NCBI RefSeq assembly: GCF_040702995.1
Contig: NZ_CP159992.1
Span: 5,795,001-5,859,000 of the forward strand
Reading direction: 5' to 3'
DNA: 64,000 bases
DNA from: Paenibacillus sp. AN1007
GTDB taxonomy: Bacteria > Bacillota > Bacilli > Paenibacillales > Paenibacillaceae
Every line of letters starts with the position of its first letter. Positions within the stretch are counted from its first letter, which is position 1. The position numbers and the translations under genes were made by a program. Shown in pieces: positions 20,497 through 30,290 of this stretch. The notes beneath the pieces are model-generated. The model was not told where the DNA came from. It saw nothing but the letters and a program-made list of their open reading frames with translations, and did no database searches.

Positions 20497-22386
20497 ATGG
20501 CTTTTGATGGCGGCAGTTATGATGTCATCGTCGTTGGTGCAGGACACGCCGGTGTAGAGTCGGCGCTTGCAGCAGCCCGGATGGGCTCCAAGACGCTGAT
20601 GATTACGATCAACCTTGACATGGTGGCATTCATGCCTTGTAACCCATCCATAGGGGGACCGGCAAAAGGACACGTTGTACGGGAAATTGATGCACTTGGC
20701 GGAGAAATGGGACGGAATATCGATAAAACGTTTATCCAGATGCGAATGCTGAATACGGGGAAAGGACCCGCAGTTCATGCACTGCGTGCACAGGCTGACA
20801 AATTCTCTTATCAGCATACAATGAAGGAAACGATGGAGAAAGAACCAAATCTGACAATGCGTCAGGGCATGGTGGATCGCCTCCTTGTTGAAAATGATCA
20901 GTGCGTTGGTGTTGTTACCCAAACAGGTACAGAGTATCGTGCCAAAGCAGTAGTTCTGACAACCGGCACATACCTGCGGGGTAAAGTCATTATGGGTGAG
21001 CTGATGTACGAGAGCGGACCTAATAATCAGCAGCCATCGCTTAAATTGTCGGAGCATCTGCGTGAGCTGGGCTTCGAGCTTGTGCGTTTCAAAACAGGCA
21101 CACCCCCGCGTGTGCATAAGGATACGATTGATTTTAGCAAAACCGAAATCCAGCCCGGCGATGACGAGCCGAAATTCTTTTCCTATGAGACAAAATCCTC
21201 CACGAATGAGCAGCTACCCTGCTGGCTGACCTATACTTCAGTAGAGACACATCAGATTATTAATGATAACCTGCATCGTGCGCCGATGTTCTCTGGGGTG
21301 ATCGAAGGAACAGGGCCGCGTTACTGCCCATCCATTGAGGACAAAATTGTGCGTTTCAGCGATAAGCCGAAACATCAAATCTTCCTGGAGCCGGAAGGCA
21401 AAAATACATCCGAGTATTATGTACAAGGTCTATCTACAAGTCTGCCAGAGGACGTACAGCTTGCTGTTCTTCGCTCAATTCCAGGTATGGAGAAGGTCGA
21501 AATGATGCGTAATGGTTACGCGATCGAATATGATGCGATGGTTCCCACGCAGCTGTGGCCATCTCTCGAGACTAAACGCCTGCCAGGACTGTTCACAGCA
21601 GGTCAGATTAATGGTACATCGGGATATGAGGAAGCAGCGGGTCAAGGGGTCATGGCTGGTATCAATGCAGCACGTAAAGTACAGGGCAAAGAGGCTATTG
21701 TGCTTGATCGTTCCCAAGGTTACATTGGTGTACTCATCGATGATCTCGTTACAAAAGGTACGAATGAACCGTATCGTCTGCTGACATCTCGCGCCGAGTA
21801 TCGTCTGCTGCTCCGTCACGACAATGCAGATATGCGTCTTACAGAGATTGGTCATGACATTGGACTGATTACCGAAGAACGTTATGCGGCTTTCCTGGAT
21901 AAAAAAGCAAAAGTGGAGCAGGAGATTGTACGTCTCAAAGAGGCAAAGGTTCGCCCTGTTGAGGTTAACGCCAAACTGGAGGAGATCGGTTCAACTCCGA
22001 TTCAGGACGGAAGCACACTTCTCAATCTGATGCGCCGCCCGGAGATCGGCTATGACTGGATCGAGCAGGTATCTCCTTCCGAAGTGGAACTGACTGCGGA
22101 TATGAAGGAACAAGTTGAGATTCAAATTAAATATGCCGGTTATATCGAGAAACAGTTGATCCACGTGGAACGTTTGCTGAAAATGGAGAAAAAGAAAATT
22201 CCAGATACGATCGTATACGATGAGATTCATGGACTTGCGATGGAAGCCAAGCAGAAGCTGGCAAAGATTCGCCCGATTTCAATTGGTCAGGCATCCCGTA
22301 TTGCAGGCGTTACACCAGCGGATATCTCCATTTTGCTCGTCTATCTGGAGCATTATAATCGCGTTACCGCAGCAAGGGGACAATAA
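20497..22386 (+). CDS. mnmG: tRNA uridine 34 modification enzyme MnmG (GidA)
   Basis: A 629-residue FAD-dependent partner of MnmE. The Rossmann FAD motif [19 protein letters not shown] is at residues 12-30. The signature [17 protein letters not shown] and the C-terminal helical domain that binds MnmE are also present. The ATG at 20497 follows AAGGAGG. The stop overlaps the rsmG start by one base (TAATG). Confidence 0.97.
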   Translation: MAFDGGSYDVIVVGAGHAGVESALAAARMGSKTLMITINLDMVAFMPCNPSIGGPAKGHVVREIDALGGEMGRNIDKTFIQMRMLNTGKGPAVHALRAQADKFSYQHTMKETMEKEPNLTMRQGMVDRLLVENDQCVGVVTQTGTEYRAKAVVLTTGTYLRGKVIMGELMYESGPNNQQPSLKLSEHLRELGFELVRFKTGTPPRVHKDTIDFSKTEIQPGDDEPKFFSYETKSSTNEQLPCWLTYTSVETHQIINDNLHRAPMFSGVIEGTGPRYCPSIEDKIVRFSDKPKHQIFLEPEGKNTSEYYVQGLSTSLPEDVQLAVLRSIPGMEKVEMMRNGYAIEYDAMVPTQLWPSLETKRLPGLFTAGQINGTSGYEEAAGQGVMAGINAARKVQGKEAIVLDRSQGYIGVLIDDLVTKGTNEPYRLLTSRAEYRLLLRHDNADMRLTEIGHDIGLITEERYAAFLDKKAKVEQEIVRLKEAKVRPVEVNAKLEEIGSTPIQDGSTLLNLMRRPEIGYDWIEQVSPSEVELTADMKEQVEIQIKYAGYIEKQLIHVERLLKMEKKKIPDTIVYDEIHGLAMEAKQKLAKIRPISIGQASRIAGVTPADISILLVYLEHYNRVTAARGQ

Positions 22387-23108
22387 TGGACGATATTCAA
22401 CAGCAGCTGCAGCTGCGCTTGAAGGAGCATGGTTTGGAAGTTGGCGAGCTCCAACTGGAACAGTTCGAACTGTATTATAAAGAGCTGGTATCCTGGAATG
22501 AAAAAATGAATCTTACCGGTATCACCGATCGTGAGCAGGTTTATACGAAGCATTTTTATGATTCGGTATCGCTGGCATTTTATACGGATATGACCAAAGT
22601 GAACAAACTGGCAGACATTGGGTCGGGTGCTGGATTCCCAGGGCTGCCGCTGAAGATTTGTTTTCCTCATATCCAGCTTACGATTATTGACTCATTGAAT
22701 AAACGGATTGGTTTTCTGCAGCATGTGGTCGATACACTTGGTCTTGAACAGGTAGAGTTGATCCATGGCCGTGCGGAGGAATTGGGACGTAAAGAAGGAT
22801 ATCGGGACAGCTATGATCTGGTTACTGCTCGTGCGGTAGCCAAGCTGGCTGTGCTGAATGAATTCTGTCTTCCTTTTGTACGTAAAAGCGGTATGTTCGC
22901 TGCCATGAAGGGTGGAGACCCGCGTGATGAAATGAAGGAAGCAGAATACAGCTTTAATCAGCTGAAAGGAAGGGTGAAGGCAGTTCATCCATTCCAGCTA
23001 CCGGTAGAGGAATCGGAACGTCATATCATTTTGATACAGAAATTTGATAAGACACCCCATAAGTATCCCCGTAAACCAGGGACTCCGCTTAAAACGCCAC
23101 TTGTTTAG
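22386..23108 (+). CDS. rsmG: 16S rRNA (guanine527-N7)-methyltransferase RsmG (GidB)
   Basis: A 240-residue class I SAM methyltransferase that modifies G527 of 16S rRNA; loss gives low-level streptomycin resistance in other bacteria. The SAM motif is LADIGSGAGFPGLPLKI. VTARAVAKLAVL and FAAMKGGDP are also typical. Coupled to mnmG by a one-base overlap, it ends the unit at a palindromic terminator. Confidence 0.96.
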   Translation: MDDIQQQLQLRLKEHGLEVGELQLEQFELYYKELVSWNEKMNLTGITDREQVYTKHFYDSVSLAFYTDMTKVNKLADIGSGAGFPGLPLKICFPHIQLTIIDSLNKRIGFLQHVVDTLGLEQVELIHGRAEELGRKEGYRDSYDLVTARAVAKLAVLNEFCLPFVRKSGMFAAMKGGDPRDEMKEAEYSFNQLKGRVKAVHPFQLPVEESERHIILIQKFDKTPHKYPRKPGTPLKTPLV

Positions 23109-23165
23109 GGGCATTATGGACAACTGGATAAGGGATCAAATCATGTTTTAAAGTATAAGGATCAG

Positions 23166-23202
23166 AAAAAAGGGATGTTTCACGTGAAACATCCCTTTTT
23201 TT
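23166..23202. terminator. Terminator palindrome after rsmG containing a parS site
   Basis: A perfect palindrome spans 23166-23201: an A run, GGGATGTTTCAC, its complement GTGAAACATCCC and a T run. The core TGTTTCACGTGAAACA (23176-23191) is a full match to parS (TGTTNCACGTGAAACA), the ParB/Spo0J binding site. As RNA it forms a stem with a small ACGU loop and a T tail, so the same bases can serve as terminator and centromere. Confidence 0.88.
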
Positions 23203-23831
23203 GTTTTACCACAAAATAATTAAATTTGAGCAGATCAGGGTGGAGAGAAGATTAGAATCAGAACTATAAATATGATGATATGAATTTTCTAAATTGAATG
23301 GTTCATTCTTTTTGCACCAAAGTAAAGAGGACTTATACCTAAATAAAGCGGAACTTTCTGAGCGCAAGCTTTCTAAATTCGTGAAGAATAGTTTTAATCA
23401 AAGGCATATAACTATCTCTCTCTAGCAAAACAAGAAATCTATCAAAACTCAATAAACAGAAGTGTCCGAGTTGTATTATCACAGAATATCTAAAGCGGAC
23501 GTCCAGATTCCAATTTGCGTAAAATAATATAGGTATAAACTTCCGGATATTCATCAAAGAAAGCAGGAAAATTAGGAGACTTTAAAGAATAGGTAAACAT
23601 AGGATTATGGAGAAAAAGATGATAGAATAGAAGTATCAGATCCTGCGTAAACAGCGATCAACGATTAGTTCATATAAATAGATACTTAAGCTTTTAATGC
23701 TGCTCAGCAGCAGGACATACAAAATGGCATAACTTATTTCAGGAACGATGAATGTGAAGCCTCGCTTATGGAATAAGAAGCACCTGCTGACCATGCAGGA
23801 GCTATTACGAAACTAGGTGGTAATCTACGGA
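23203..23831. other. AT-rich gap upstream of noc
   Basis: About 630 bp without a convincing gene. An open frame of 72 codons on the minus strand (23339-23557) has no ribosome site and is not accepted. CCTGC / GCAGG (near 23783-23801) could form a small hairpin just before noc. Confidence 0.5.
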
Positions 23832-24650
23832 ATGAAAGAACAATTTTCGAAGTTGTTTGGTTTGGCGGAGCGCAATAACGGAGATGAGATTAAACAGGTC
23901 CCGGTTAATGAAATTGTGAGCAGCCCATACCAACCCCGTACTATTTTTGATGATGATAAAATTGATGAACTGCTGCAGACGATCAAAACACACGGTGTCA
24001 TTCAACCCATTGTTGTGCGTGTTCGGAATGGATCTTATGAGATCATTGCAGGGGAACGCAGGTGGCGTGCTGTTCGCAAATTGGGCCTTGAGCATATTCC
24101 GGCTATTGTACGCGAATTTAATGATTCTCAGGCAGCATCCATTGCTCTGATTGAGAACCTGCAGCGTGAAGGCTTAACATCGATTGAGGAAGCAGTTGCT
24201 TACCAAAAGCTGATTGACCTGCATCAACTGACTCAGGAGAGCCTTGCTCAGCGGCTTGGCAAAAGTCAGTCCACGATCGCCAATAAAATTCGGCTGCTGC
24301 AGCTTCCTGAAGGTGTGAAGACAGCATTGATGGAACGGAAAATATCCGAACGCCATGCAAGAGCCTTGTTATCCCTGGATACGGAGGAGCTTCAATTAAA
24401 GCTGCTGGGCGAGATTATCGACAAGGAATTGAATGTGAAGCAGACGGAGGCACGTGTTGCCTTTTATAAAGAAGCTTCCAAAATCAAAAAATCCAAACGG
24501 ATTTCATTCACTAAAGATGTAAGACTGGCACTTAATACGATTCGTCAATCAATTGATATGGTGACAGGTTCGGGTATGGATATCAAAACGAAAGAAGCCG
24601 ATCATGAGGATCACTACGAGATCGTTATTCATATTCCAAAACGCAAATAA
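23832..24650 (+). CDS. noc: Nucleoid occlusion protein Noc
   Basis: A 272-residue ParB-like CTPase that binds its own DNA sites and keeps the division septum off the nucleoid. The ParB/Noc nucleotide motif is IIAGERRWRA, followed by NLQREGLTSIEEA and the helix-turn-helix LAQRLGKSQSTIANKIRLL. I start at the ATG at 23832 (MKEQFSKLFG), the usual Noc N-terminus with an amphipathic membrane-targeting helix; a GTG at 23817 overlaps the AGGTGG ribosome site. It is a paralogue of Spo0J, located 950 bp upstream. Confidence 0.94.
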   Translation: MKEQFSKLFGLAERNNGDEIKQVPVNEIVSSPYQPRTIFDDDKIDELLQTIKTHGVIQPIVVRVRNGSYEIIAGERRWRAVRKLGLEHIPAIVREFNDSQAASIALIENLQREGLTSIEEAVAYQKLIDLHQLTQESLAQRLGKSQSTIANKIRLLQLPEGVKTALMERKISERHARALLSLDTEELQLKLLGEIIDKELNVKQTEARVAFYKEASKIKKSKRISFTKDVRLALNTIRQSIDMVTGSGMDIKTKEADHEDHYEIVIHIPKRK

Positions 24651-24661
24651 TTGAAGCTTCA

Positions 24662-24682
24662 GGCGGCAATGGGCCGCTTTTT
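24662..24682 (+). terminator. Terminator after noc
   Basis: GCGGC / GCCGC stem with a 5-nt loop, followed by five T. Confidence 0.75.
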
Positions 24683-24840
24683 CTGTCTAAACAGTATGTA
24701 TGTCATGTGACATGAACTAAACATATCGTTTGGATCTGGAAACGGTAATTGTTGTTCGTGTGCGGATGGCCGCCTGCTTTTTGTTAACTGCAACTCACAA
24801 CCTACAAGAAAAGACTCCTATTTTATTTGAGGTGAAGGTA

Positions 24841-25602
24841 TTGTCTAAGATTATGGCCGTAGCAAATCAAAAGGGCGGTGTGGGGAAAACAACGACATCG
24901 GTTAACTTGGGTGCAGGGCTTGCTTCACTCGGGAAGCGGGTACTGCTTGTCGATATCGACCCCCAAGGGAATACAACGAGCGGAGTCGGAATTAATAAAG
25001 CAGATGTGGCGAATTGTATATATGATGTCATTATTAATGATGTGCCTCCCCAGGAAGCGATTGTGGAGACTCAGATTGAGGGCCTTCATATCATACCTGC
25101 AACGATTCAACTTGCCGGAGCCGAAATCGAATTGGTATCCACGATATCGCGAGAAGTTCGTCTGAAAAAGTCACTCGCCTTGGTTAAAAATAATTATGAT
25201 TATATATTGATTGATTGTCCGCCCTCCCTTGGCATGTTAACGATTAATTCGTTAACGGCTTCCGATTCGGTGATTATTCCTATTCAATGTGAATACTATG
25301 CACTGGAAGGATTAAGTCAGCTGCTGAATACCGTTCGATTAGTGCAAAAACATCTGAATACATCACTTCAGATTGAAGGCGTGTTACTGACGATGTTTGA
25401 TGCTCGTACGAATCTCGGTATTCAGGTTATTGAAGAAGTAAAGAAGTATTTCCAGCAAAAAGTGTATCAGACTATTATTCCGCGCAATGTACGGCTTAGT
25501 GAGGCACCATCTCACGGTCAATCCATCATTACGTATGATCCCCGTTCCCGAGGAGCGGAAGTGTATTTAGAGCTCGCAAAGGAAGTGATTTCTTATGAGT
25601 AA
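24841..25602 (+). CDS. soj: Chromosome partitioning ATPase Soj (ParA)
   Basis: A 253-residue deviant-Walker ParA ATPase that regulates DnaA and origin segregation. The Walker A motif KGGVGKTT is at residues 11-18, with K12-equivalent signature lysine at 11 and K16 in the P-loop. DYILIDCPPSLG is the Walker B region. The start is TTG at 24841 (MSKIMAVANQ), preceded by GAGGTG at 6 nt; a longer reading from 24730 adds 37 residues without family similarity. It overlaps spo0J by 8 nt. Confidence 0.96.
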   Translation: MSKIMAVANQKGGVGKTTTSVNLGAGLASLGKRVLLVDIDPQGNTTSGVGINKADVANCIYDVIINDVPPQEAIVETQIEGLHIIPATIQLAGAEIELVSTISREVRLKKSLALVKNNYDYILIDCPPSLGMLTINSLTASDSVIIPIQCEYYALEGLSQLLNTVRLVQKHLNTSLQIEGVLLTMFDARTNLGIQVIEEVKKYFQQKVYQTIIPRNVRLSEAPSHGQSIITYDPRSRGAEVYLELAKEVISYE

Positions 25603-26443
25603 GCGGCTCGGAAAAGGACTTGATGCCCTCATTCCTTCGCTTTCAATTAATGACGACGATAAAGTCGTAGAAATCCCGATTAGCCAACTGCGGGCTAACC
25701 CTTATCAGCCGCGCAAAGCATTTGATGAGGAAGCAATACATGAACTGGCGGAATCCATTCGCCAACATGGTGTAATTCAACCCATTATCGTTCGTCCTGT
25801 GCTGCGTGGATATGAGATTATTGCAGGCGAGCGCAGGTTCAGAGCATCACAGTACTGCGGAAACGCTACTGTTCCGGCTGTTGTCCGTACATTCAATGAC
25901 CAGCAGGTAATGGAGATTGCGCTGATTGAGAACCTGCAGCGGGAGAATCTGAATGCGATGGAAGTGGCAGTAGCCTATCAAGGATTAATGGATCAATTCT
26001 CATTGACTCAGGAAGAGCTGTCAGTCAAGGTAGGTAAGTCACGCTCCCACATTGCTAATTTCCTGCGATTGCTGGCTCTGCCCGACGAAGTGAAAGAATA
26101 TGTTTCACGTGGAACATTATCGATGGGGCATGCACGGGCAATTGTAGGGATCAAAGATGAAAATCTGGTCAAACAACTGGCTAAACAGACCATTGATCAG
26201 CAGTGGAGTGTACGTGAGCTGGAAGAGGCTGTTCAACAGCTGGATCGTTCCAAAACAGGTGAGGCAAAGGCCAAAACCAAGTTGAAAAAGAAAGATCCTT
26301 TTATCGATACCTTGGAGGAATCACTTCGGGAGCGGTTCAAAACGACAGTGAAGATTAAACACAGCCAAAAAGACAAAGGTAAAATCGAGCTCAATTACTA
26401 CAGCAAGCAGGATCTCGAACGGTTATTGGAACTGTTACAGTAA
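25595..26443 (+). CDS. spo0J: Chromosome partitioning protein Spo0J (ParB)
   Basis: A 282-residue CTP-dependent clamp that loads at parS and spreads to recruit SMC and organise the origin. The CTP-binding motif is IIAGERRFRAS, the helix-turn-helix lies around ELSVKVGKSRSHIANFLRLL, and the C-terminal dimer domain ends YYSKQDLERLLELLQ. Its own coding sequence contains a parS site. It is translationally coupled to soj. Confidence 0.96.
   Translation: MSKRLGKGLDALIPSLSINDDDKVVEIPISQLRANPYQPRKAFDEEAIHELAESIRQHGVIQPIIVRPVLRGYEIIAGERRFRASQYCGNATVPAVVRTFNDQQVMEIALIENLQRENLNAMEVAVAYQGLMDQFSLTQEELSVKVGKSRSHIANFLRLLALPDEVKEYVSRGTLSMGHARAIVGIKDENLVKQLAKQTIDQQWSVRELEEAVQQLDRSKTGEAKAKTKLKKKDPFIDTLEESLRERFKTTVKIKHSQKDKGKIELNYYSKQDLERLLELLQ
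26101..26116. promoter_or_regulatory. parS site inside spo0J
   Basis: TGTTTCACGTGGAACA; the reverse complement TGTTCCACGTGAAACA is the exact B. subtilis parS consensus. B. subtilis also carries a parS within its spo0J gene. Confidence 0.92.
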
Positions 26444-26486
26444 CAGCTTAGGTGGATCATTAACAACATGCAGAGCTAAACATGTC

Positions 26487-26534
26487 ATGACATATCGCCT
26501 CTGTATTCTGGAGAAACGATATGTCATTCTTTGT
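26487..26534 (+). terminator. Terminator after spo0J
   Basis: Perfect 11-bp stem ATGACATATCG / CGATATGTCAT with a 19-nt loop, then a T-rich tail. Confidence 0.75.
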
Positions 26535-26582
26535 TTGTGTGTAACCCTGTAATTATTCCTTAATAGCAGAGGTGATAGGAAG

Positions 26583-27731
26583 ATGGGAGAAATCATCTAT
26601 CTGGATCATGCAGCAACATCTTGGCCGAAGCCACCTGCTGTTGGGGAGGCCATGATGAATGCGCTCGAGTTTGCCGGAGCTAATCCAGGCAGAGGAAGCC
26701 ACCGTATGGCTGTACAAGCCAGCAGGGTATTGTTTGAAACGAGAAAAGATCTAGCTGCCTTGTTTGGGATAAAAAATCCTAATGATATCGCTTTTGGCTC
26801 GAATACGACTGAGGCTCTTAATCTTGCTATTCAGGGAATTCTCCAAGATGGCGACCATGTCATAGCAACTATGGCGGAGCATAATTCAGTTCGACGGCCG
26901 CTTGAGTTTCTACGCAGCCAGGGAAAAATAGAGGTTGATTATGTATCCGTAGATGCTGCCGGTCTTATAAACTTGAAGGCGATGGAACAGATATTTCGCA
27001 AAAATACCCGTTTGGTTGTGTGCACACACAGCTCTAATCTGCTGGGAAGCATTCTGCCAATCAGCGATATTGCACAGCTGTGCCGAAAATATAAGGCGCT
27101 GCTGCTGGTAGATGCTGCTCAAAGTGCAGGAGTAATGCCATTAGAAGTAGGGCAGATGGGCATTGATATGCTTGCGTTTCCAGGACATAAGGGCTTGCTG
27201 GGGCCACAGGGAACGGGTGGTTTGTACATTGCCCCCAATCTTGATGTACAGCCGCTGCTGCATGGAGGAACAGGAAGCCAATCGGAAGCTGTGGAACAGC
27301 CGAAAGTGCGTCCTGATCGCTATGAAGCAGGAACCCCGAATACAATAGGTATTGCAGGATTAGGTGCAGGAGTCAAACATGTGCTTGCTGTGAACCCTGC
27401 TGTAATCTACAAGCATGAGTGGGAACTGACACAGCATATACTGGAGGGACTTTCCTTCATTAACGGATTTCAAAAGCTGGGTCCGGATATTGGACAGCCG
27501 CGTACAGGATTAGTATCCTTTGTCATTGAAGGATATGATCCGGCTCAGCTCGCGTTCAAATTGGATCGGAATTATGGCATTGCGGTCCGATCGGGATTCC
27601 ACTGCACACCGCTTGCACATGAATCCGCCGGTACGACAACGACTGGAGCTGTTCGAGCGAGCGTAGGGTACAGTTCTACCAAACAAGAAGCGGATGAACT
27701 CATTAGGGCAGTAATTGAACTAACTACGTGA
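26583..27731 (+). CDS. Class V aminotransferase, cysteine desulfurase-like
   Basis: A 382-residue PLP enzyme of the NifS/SufS-related group. The PLP lysine is in FPGHKGLLGPQGTGG (K203), the substrate aspartate region is LLLVDAAQSAG, and the sulfur-accepting cysteine is C341 in RSGFHCTPLAH. It should take sulfur from cysteine, but no scaffold or SUF genes are nearby, so its acceptor is unknown. The short active-site loop is closer to the group annotated as cysteine desulfurase family protein than to classical IscS. An ATG with AGGTGATAGG upstream fixes the start. Confidence 0.85.
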   Translation: MGEIIYLDHAATSWPKPPAVGEAMMNALEFAGANPGRGSHRMAVQASRVLFETRKDLAALFGIKNPNDIAFGSNTTEALNLAIQGILQDGDHVIATMAEHNSVRRPLEFLRSQGKIEVDYVSVDAAGLINLKAMEQIFRKNTRLVVCTHSSNLLGSILPISDIAQLCRKYKALLLVDAAQSAGVMPLEVGQMGIDMLAFPGHKGLLGPQGTGGLYIAPNLDVQPLLHGGTGSQSEAVEQPKVRPDRYEAGTPNTIGIAGLGAGVKHVLAVNPAVIYKHEWELTQHILEGLSFINGFQKLGPDIGQPRTGLVSFVIEGYDPAQLAFKLDRNYGIAVRSGFHCTPLAHESAGTTTTGAVRASVGYSSTKQEADELIRAVIELTT

Positions 27732-27873
27732 AGAAATAAGTACATCGATGGACAGTATTTAAATTGGAAACATATGATTAATTTCTTGCTTAACAGGTTG
27801 ATTTATAATAAAAGCTAAGAACTGCGGACAGACATGAATCTGATCAAAAACATAGAGGGGTAGTTGCACTTAC

Positions 27874-28374
27874 ATGGCTGAATTAAATGAGCTGATTCTG
27901 GAACAGCTGTTATGGATTATTGGCGGGTTGGCACTGCTTACGGTGGTACTGCTGATCGTAAGTATTGTTCAAGGAGCAAAGTTACGGAAATTCAAACGTA
28001 AATACGAAGCCATGATGGCTGGCAGTGGAGTGGAAGACCTGGAGTCCTTGTTGATCAATCTGAAAATTCAGATGGACAGTATTGAGGATGAACACCAACT
28101 GCAAACGGAACAGCTGCAAACCGCACTGCAGAAGCTGGCTCGTATTCAGGGCAAGATCGGCGTCAAGAGGTATAATGCTTACGGGGAGCACGGCAGCGAT
28201 CTGAGTTTCTCAATAGCCATGATTAATGAAAGTCAGGATGGAATGATTCTTACTGGGTTATTCAACCGTGATGGATCATATGTATATGCAAAACCTCTAA
28301 AAGGGGGAGAGTCAACGTATACACTATCCCCAGAGGAGAAGGAAGCTATTACTCTGGCACAGCAAACAGAGTAG
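27874..28374 (+). CDS. DUF4446 family membrane protein
   Basis: A 166-residue protein with one N-terminal membrane helix (LLWIIGGLALLTVVLLIVSIV), a coiled-coil stretch (residues about 45-95) and a conserved C-terminal domain KRYNAYGEHGSDLSFSIAM. This is the DUF4446 family, found next to the soj-spo0J region in many Firmicutes; its function is not known. The 3' end overlaps the convergent yyaC gene by 26 nt. Confidence 0.85.
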   Translation: MAELNELILEQLLWIIGGLALLTVVLLIVSIVQGAKLRKFKRKYEAMMAGSGVEDLESLLINLKIQMDSIEDEHQLQTEQLQTALQKLARIQGKIGVKRYNAYGEHGSDLSFSIAMINESQDGMILTGLFNRDGSYVYAKPLKGGESTYTLSPEEKEAITLAQQTE

Positions 28375-28954
28375 ACCGGGTATGCCATTCCCGAATGGCT
28401 GAATACAGACTGCTTGCTATAATCTCAGACATACGCATGACAAGACTGAGCCGTGTGTTCTGAAGTACAAAGTATTCCATAAAACCGCCGACGTTAACGA
28501 TACCTGTCAGATGGATATCGCCGACCGGCGGTAATTCTTTATTTACCCCTGCGCCAGGCTTAAGTGGTCCGTTAACTACTTGAATGCAGCCAACACTGGA
28601 AGACTGGCCAAGACAAGCATCGATACCAATGACATATGGATTGTGATGGGTGCTGTGAATTTTATGGAGTGTGTCCTGCAGATTTACAGCATGAACGGGC
28701 TCATCCAGCGTGCCGTACAGATGGAACAGGGGGCTGTCCCATTTGGCAAGAGACGTACCTACCAGTGGTCCGAGACAGTCTCCCGTGGAGCGGTCTGTAC
28801 CGATGCAGACAATCACTACATTTTGCAGGGAATGAGCTTTGTAAAGATGAAACATTAATCGATGTACAATGGCGGAATGTACGCCTGGATCGGTATGAGG
28901 AACCTTCAGACTGGTCATATCTTTTGACGAAAAGGAACGCGAAACAGGGTTCAT
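28349..28954 (-). CDS. yyaC: Spore protease YyaC
   Basis: A 201-residue protein of the YyaC family, related to the germination protease/hydrogenase-maturation peptidase fold. Typical segments are IVCIGTDRSTGDCLGPLVG, DACLGQSSSVG and DIHLTGIVNVGGFMEYF. The family is confined to spore formers and is expressed during sporulation in Bacillus. It is convergent with, and overlaps, the DUF4446 gene and is head-on to replication. AAAGGAT precedes the ATG at 28954. Confidence 0.9.
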   Translation of the reverse strand: MNPVSRSFSSKDMTSLKVPHTDPGVHSAIVHRLMFHLYKAHSLQNVVIVCIGTDRSTGDCLGPLVGTSLAKWDSPLFHLYGTLDEPVHAVNLQDTLHKIHSTHHNPYVIGIDACLGQSSSVGCIQVVNGPLKPGAGVNKELPPVGDIHLTGIVNVGGFMEYFVLQNTRLSLVMRMSEIIASSLYSAIREWHTRSTLFAVPE

Positions 28955-29070
28955 AGGATCTATCCTTTCCTTGGAATAGTAGTATCAGTATATGGAAAGG
29001 TAGAGTGTTTTATACTTCGCAGGGACAGGCTTTTTGCCTGAGTGCCGCCGAAGCGTGAAAGGAGCAGGAC

Positions 29071-29334
29071 ATGGACGAATGGATGGACAATTGGATGCTG
29101 ATTGCTTTTGATTCAACACAGCAGGCACTGCGTGCGGAGATGCTGCTGGAGTTTGCCGAGATTGAGATTGATCTGTTTCCGACACCTAAGGAGATTACGG
29201 CGGGCTGTGCACTGTGTATTCAATTTCCGAAAGAGGATCTGCAGCGAGTGCAGCAAATTATCCGTGATGAGTTTGTTGAGATCCGCGGCCTCTATTTCAA
29301 AACCGAAGACAGCTATGATAACATACCGATGTAG
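29071..29334 (+). CDS. DUF3343 family protein
   Basis: An 87-residue protein of the DUF3343 (putative Se/S carrier-like) family. The conserved C-terminal pattern is PKEITAGCALCIQFPKEDL, with a C-x2-C pair. Its function is unproven; with a cysteine desulfurase-like gene 1.3 kb upstream, a sulfur-handling role is possible but speculative. The ATG follows AAGGAG. It lies 14 nt before the MscS gene. Confidence 0.82.
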   Translation: MDEWMDNWMLIAFDSTQQALRAEMLLEFAEIEIDLFPTPKEITAGCALCIQFPKEDLQRVQQIIRDEFVEIRGLYFKTEDSYDNIPM

Positions 29335-29348
29335 AGGAGTGATCCGTC

Positions 29349-30290
29349 TTGATGCCGTTTTATTTTGCAAAGGGAAACGATGAAAATGGTGCAGCTGATG
29401 CTGTAAATGAAGCTATTCGTTGGACTGATAAAGTATGGGCTAAAATTTCCGATACGGATATGTGGCTTAATATTATGTTCAGTTCGATCCGCATCCTCAT
29501 TATTTTTATTATTACCCGTATTGTCATTAAAGTAGTTTCCCGAATTATCGATCGGTCGATGGCACGAAAGCAGGAAGGTAAAATTCGTGTTAATCCTCGG
29601 AGATTCGTAACCATCGGTGAGCTGATGAAAAATGCGACGTCAATCACATGTAACTTTATTATGATTCTGTTACTGTTATCGGAGATCAATGTCCAAGTTG
29701 GCCCGCTGCTGGCCAGTGCTGGTGTTCTGGGACTAGCCATTGGTTTTGGCGCACAGGGATTGGTGAAGGATGTAATCACCGGATTCTTCATTATATTAGA
29801 GGATCAGTTTGCCGTAGGAGATGTGATTCAGACAGGTACGTTCAAAGGAACTGTCGAAGTCATTGGCCTCCGAACCACCAAACTGGTAAGCTGGCAGGGG
29901 GAAGTGCACATCATTCCGAACGGTACGATTGCAAGTGTGACGAACTATTCGATGTCGAATTCTCTTGCTGTGGTGGATATCCCGATGAAGGCTGATCTGA
30001 CACTGGACGAGTCCGTCCATCTGGTCAAACAATCGCTTGCCGGCATAGAAGAACGCGATTTGAATATTGTAAAGGTACCTGATGTGCTGGGAATCCAGTC
30101 CATGTCAACTTCGGATTATGTCATACGTGTTGTAGCGGAGTGCATGCCAAACTCCCGGGCTTCTGTGGAACGCCAGATTCAAGGGGATGTTAAAAAAATT
30201 CTGGAGTATCATGAGCGAAGCAAGCAGGCTGCGTTGGAACAGGCGGCTGCGCTTGATAATGATGAGGGGAATGGTGCAGGTGGAGCGTAA
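29349..30290 (+). CDS. Small-conductance mechanosensitive channel (MscS family)
   Basis: A 313-residue MscS-type channel. Three membrane helices are followed by the pore-lining TM3 (LLASAGVLGLAIGFGAQGLV), the beta domain (GTVEVIGLRTTKL, IPNGTIASVTNYS) and a cytoplasmic alpha-beta vestibule. It should release solutes on osmotic downshock. The start could be TTG at 29349 or ATG at 29352; GGAG lies 9 and 12 nt upstream respectively. The C-terminus overlaps the DUF951 gene by 11 nt. Confidence 0.92.
   Translation: MMPFYFAKGNDENGAADAVNEAIRWTDKVWAKISDTDMWLNIMFSSIRILIIFIITRIVIKVVSRIIDRSMARKQEGKIRVNPRRFVTIGELMKNATSITCNFIMILLLLSEINVQVGPLLASAGVLGLAIGFGAQGLVKDVITGFFIILEDQFAVGDVIQTGTFKGTVEVIGLRTTKLVSWQGEVHIIPNGTIASVTNYSMSNSLAVVDIPMKADLTLDESVHLVKQSLAGIEERDLNIVKVPDVLGIQSMSTSDYVIRVVAECMPNSRASVERQIQGDVKKILEYHERSKQAALEQAAALDNDEGNGAGGA

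Noticed and set aside
22157-22172. parS-like TGATCCACGTGGAACG inside mnmG
   Set aside because: Differs from parS at several arm positions; lies in a conserved coding stretch.
23339-23557. 72-codon open frame on the minus strand in the rsmG-noc gap
   Set aside because: No ribosome site before its start, odd composition, no recognisable family; treated as chance or dispersed non-coding sequence.
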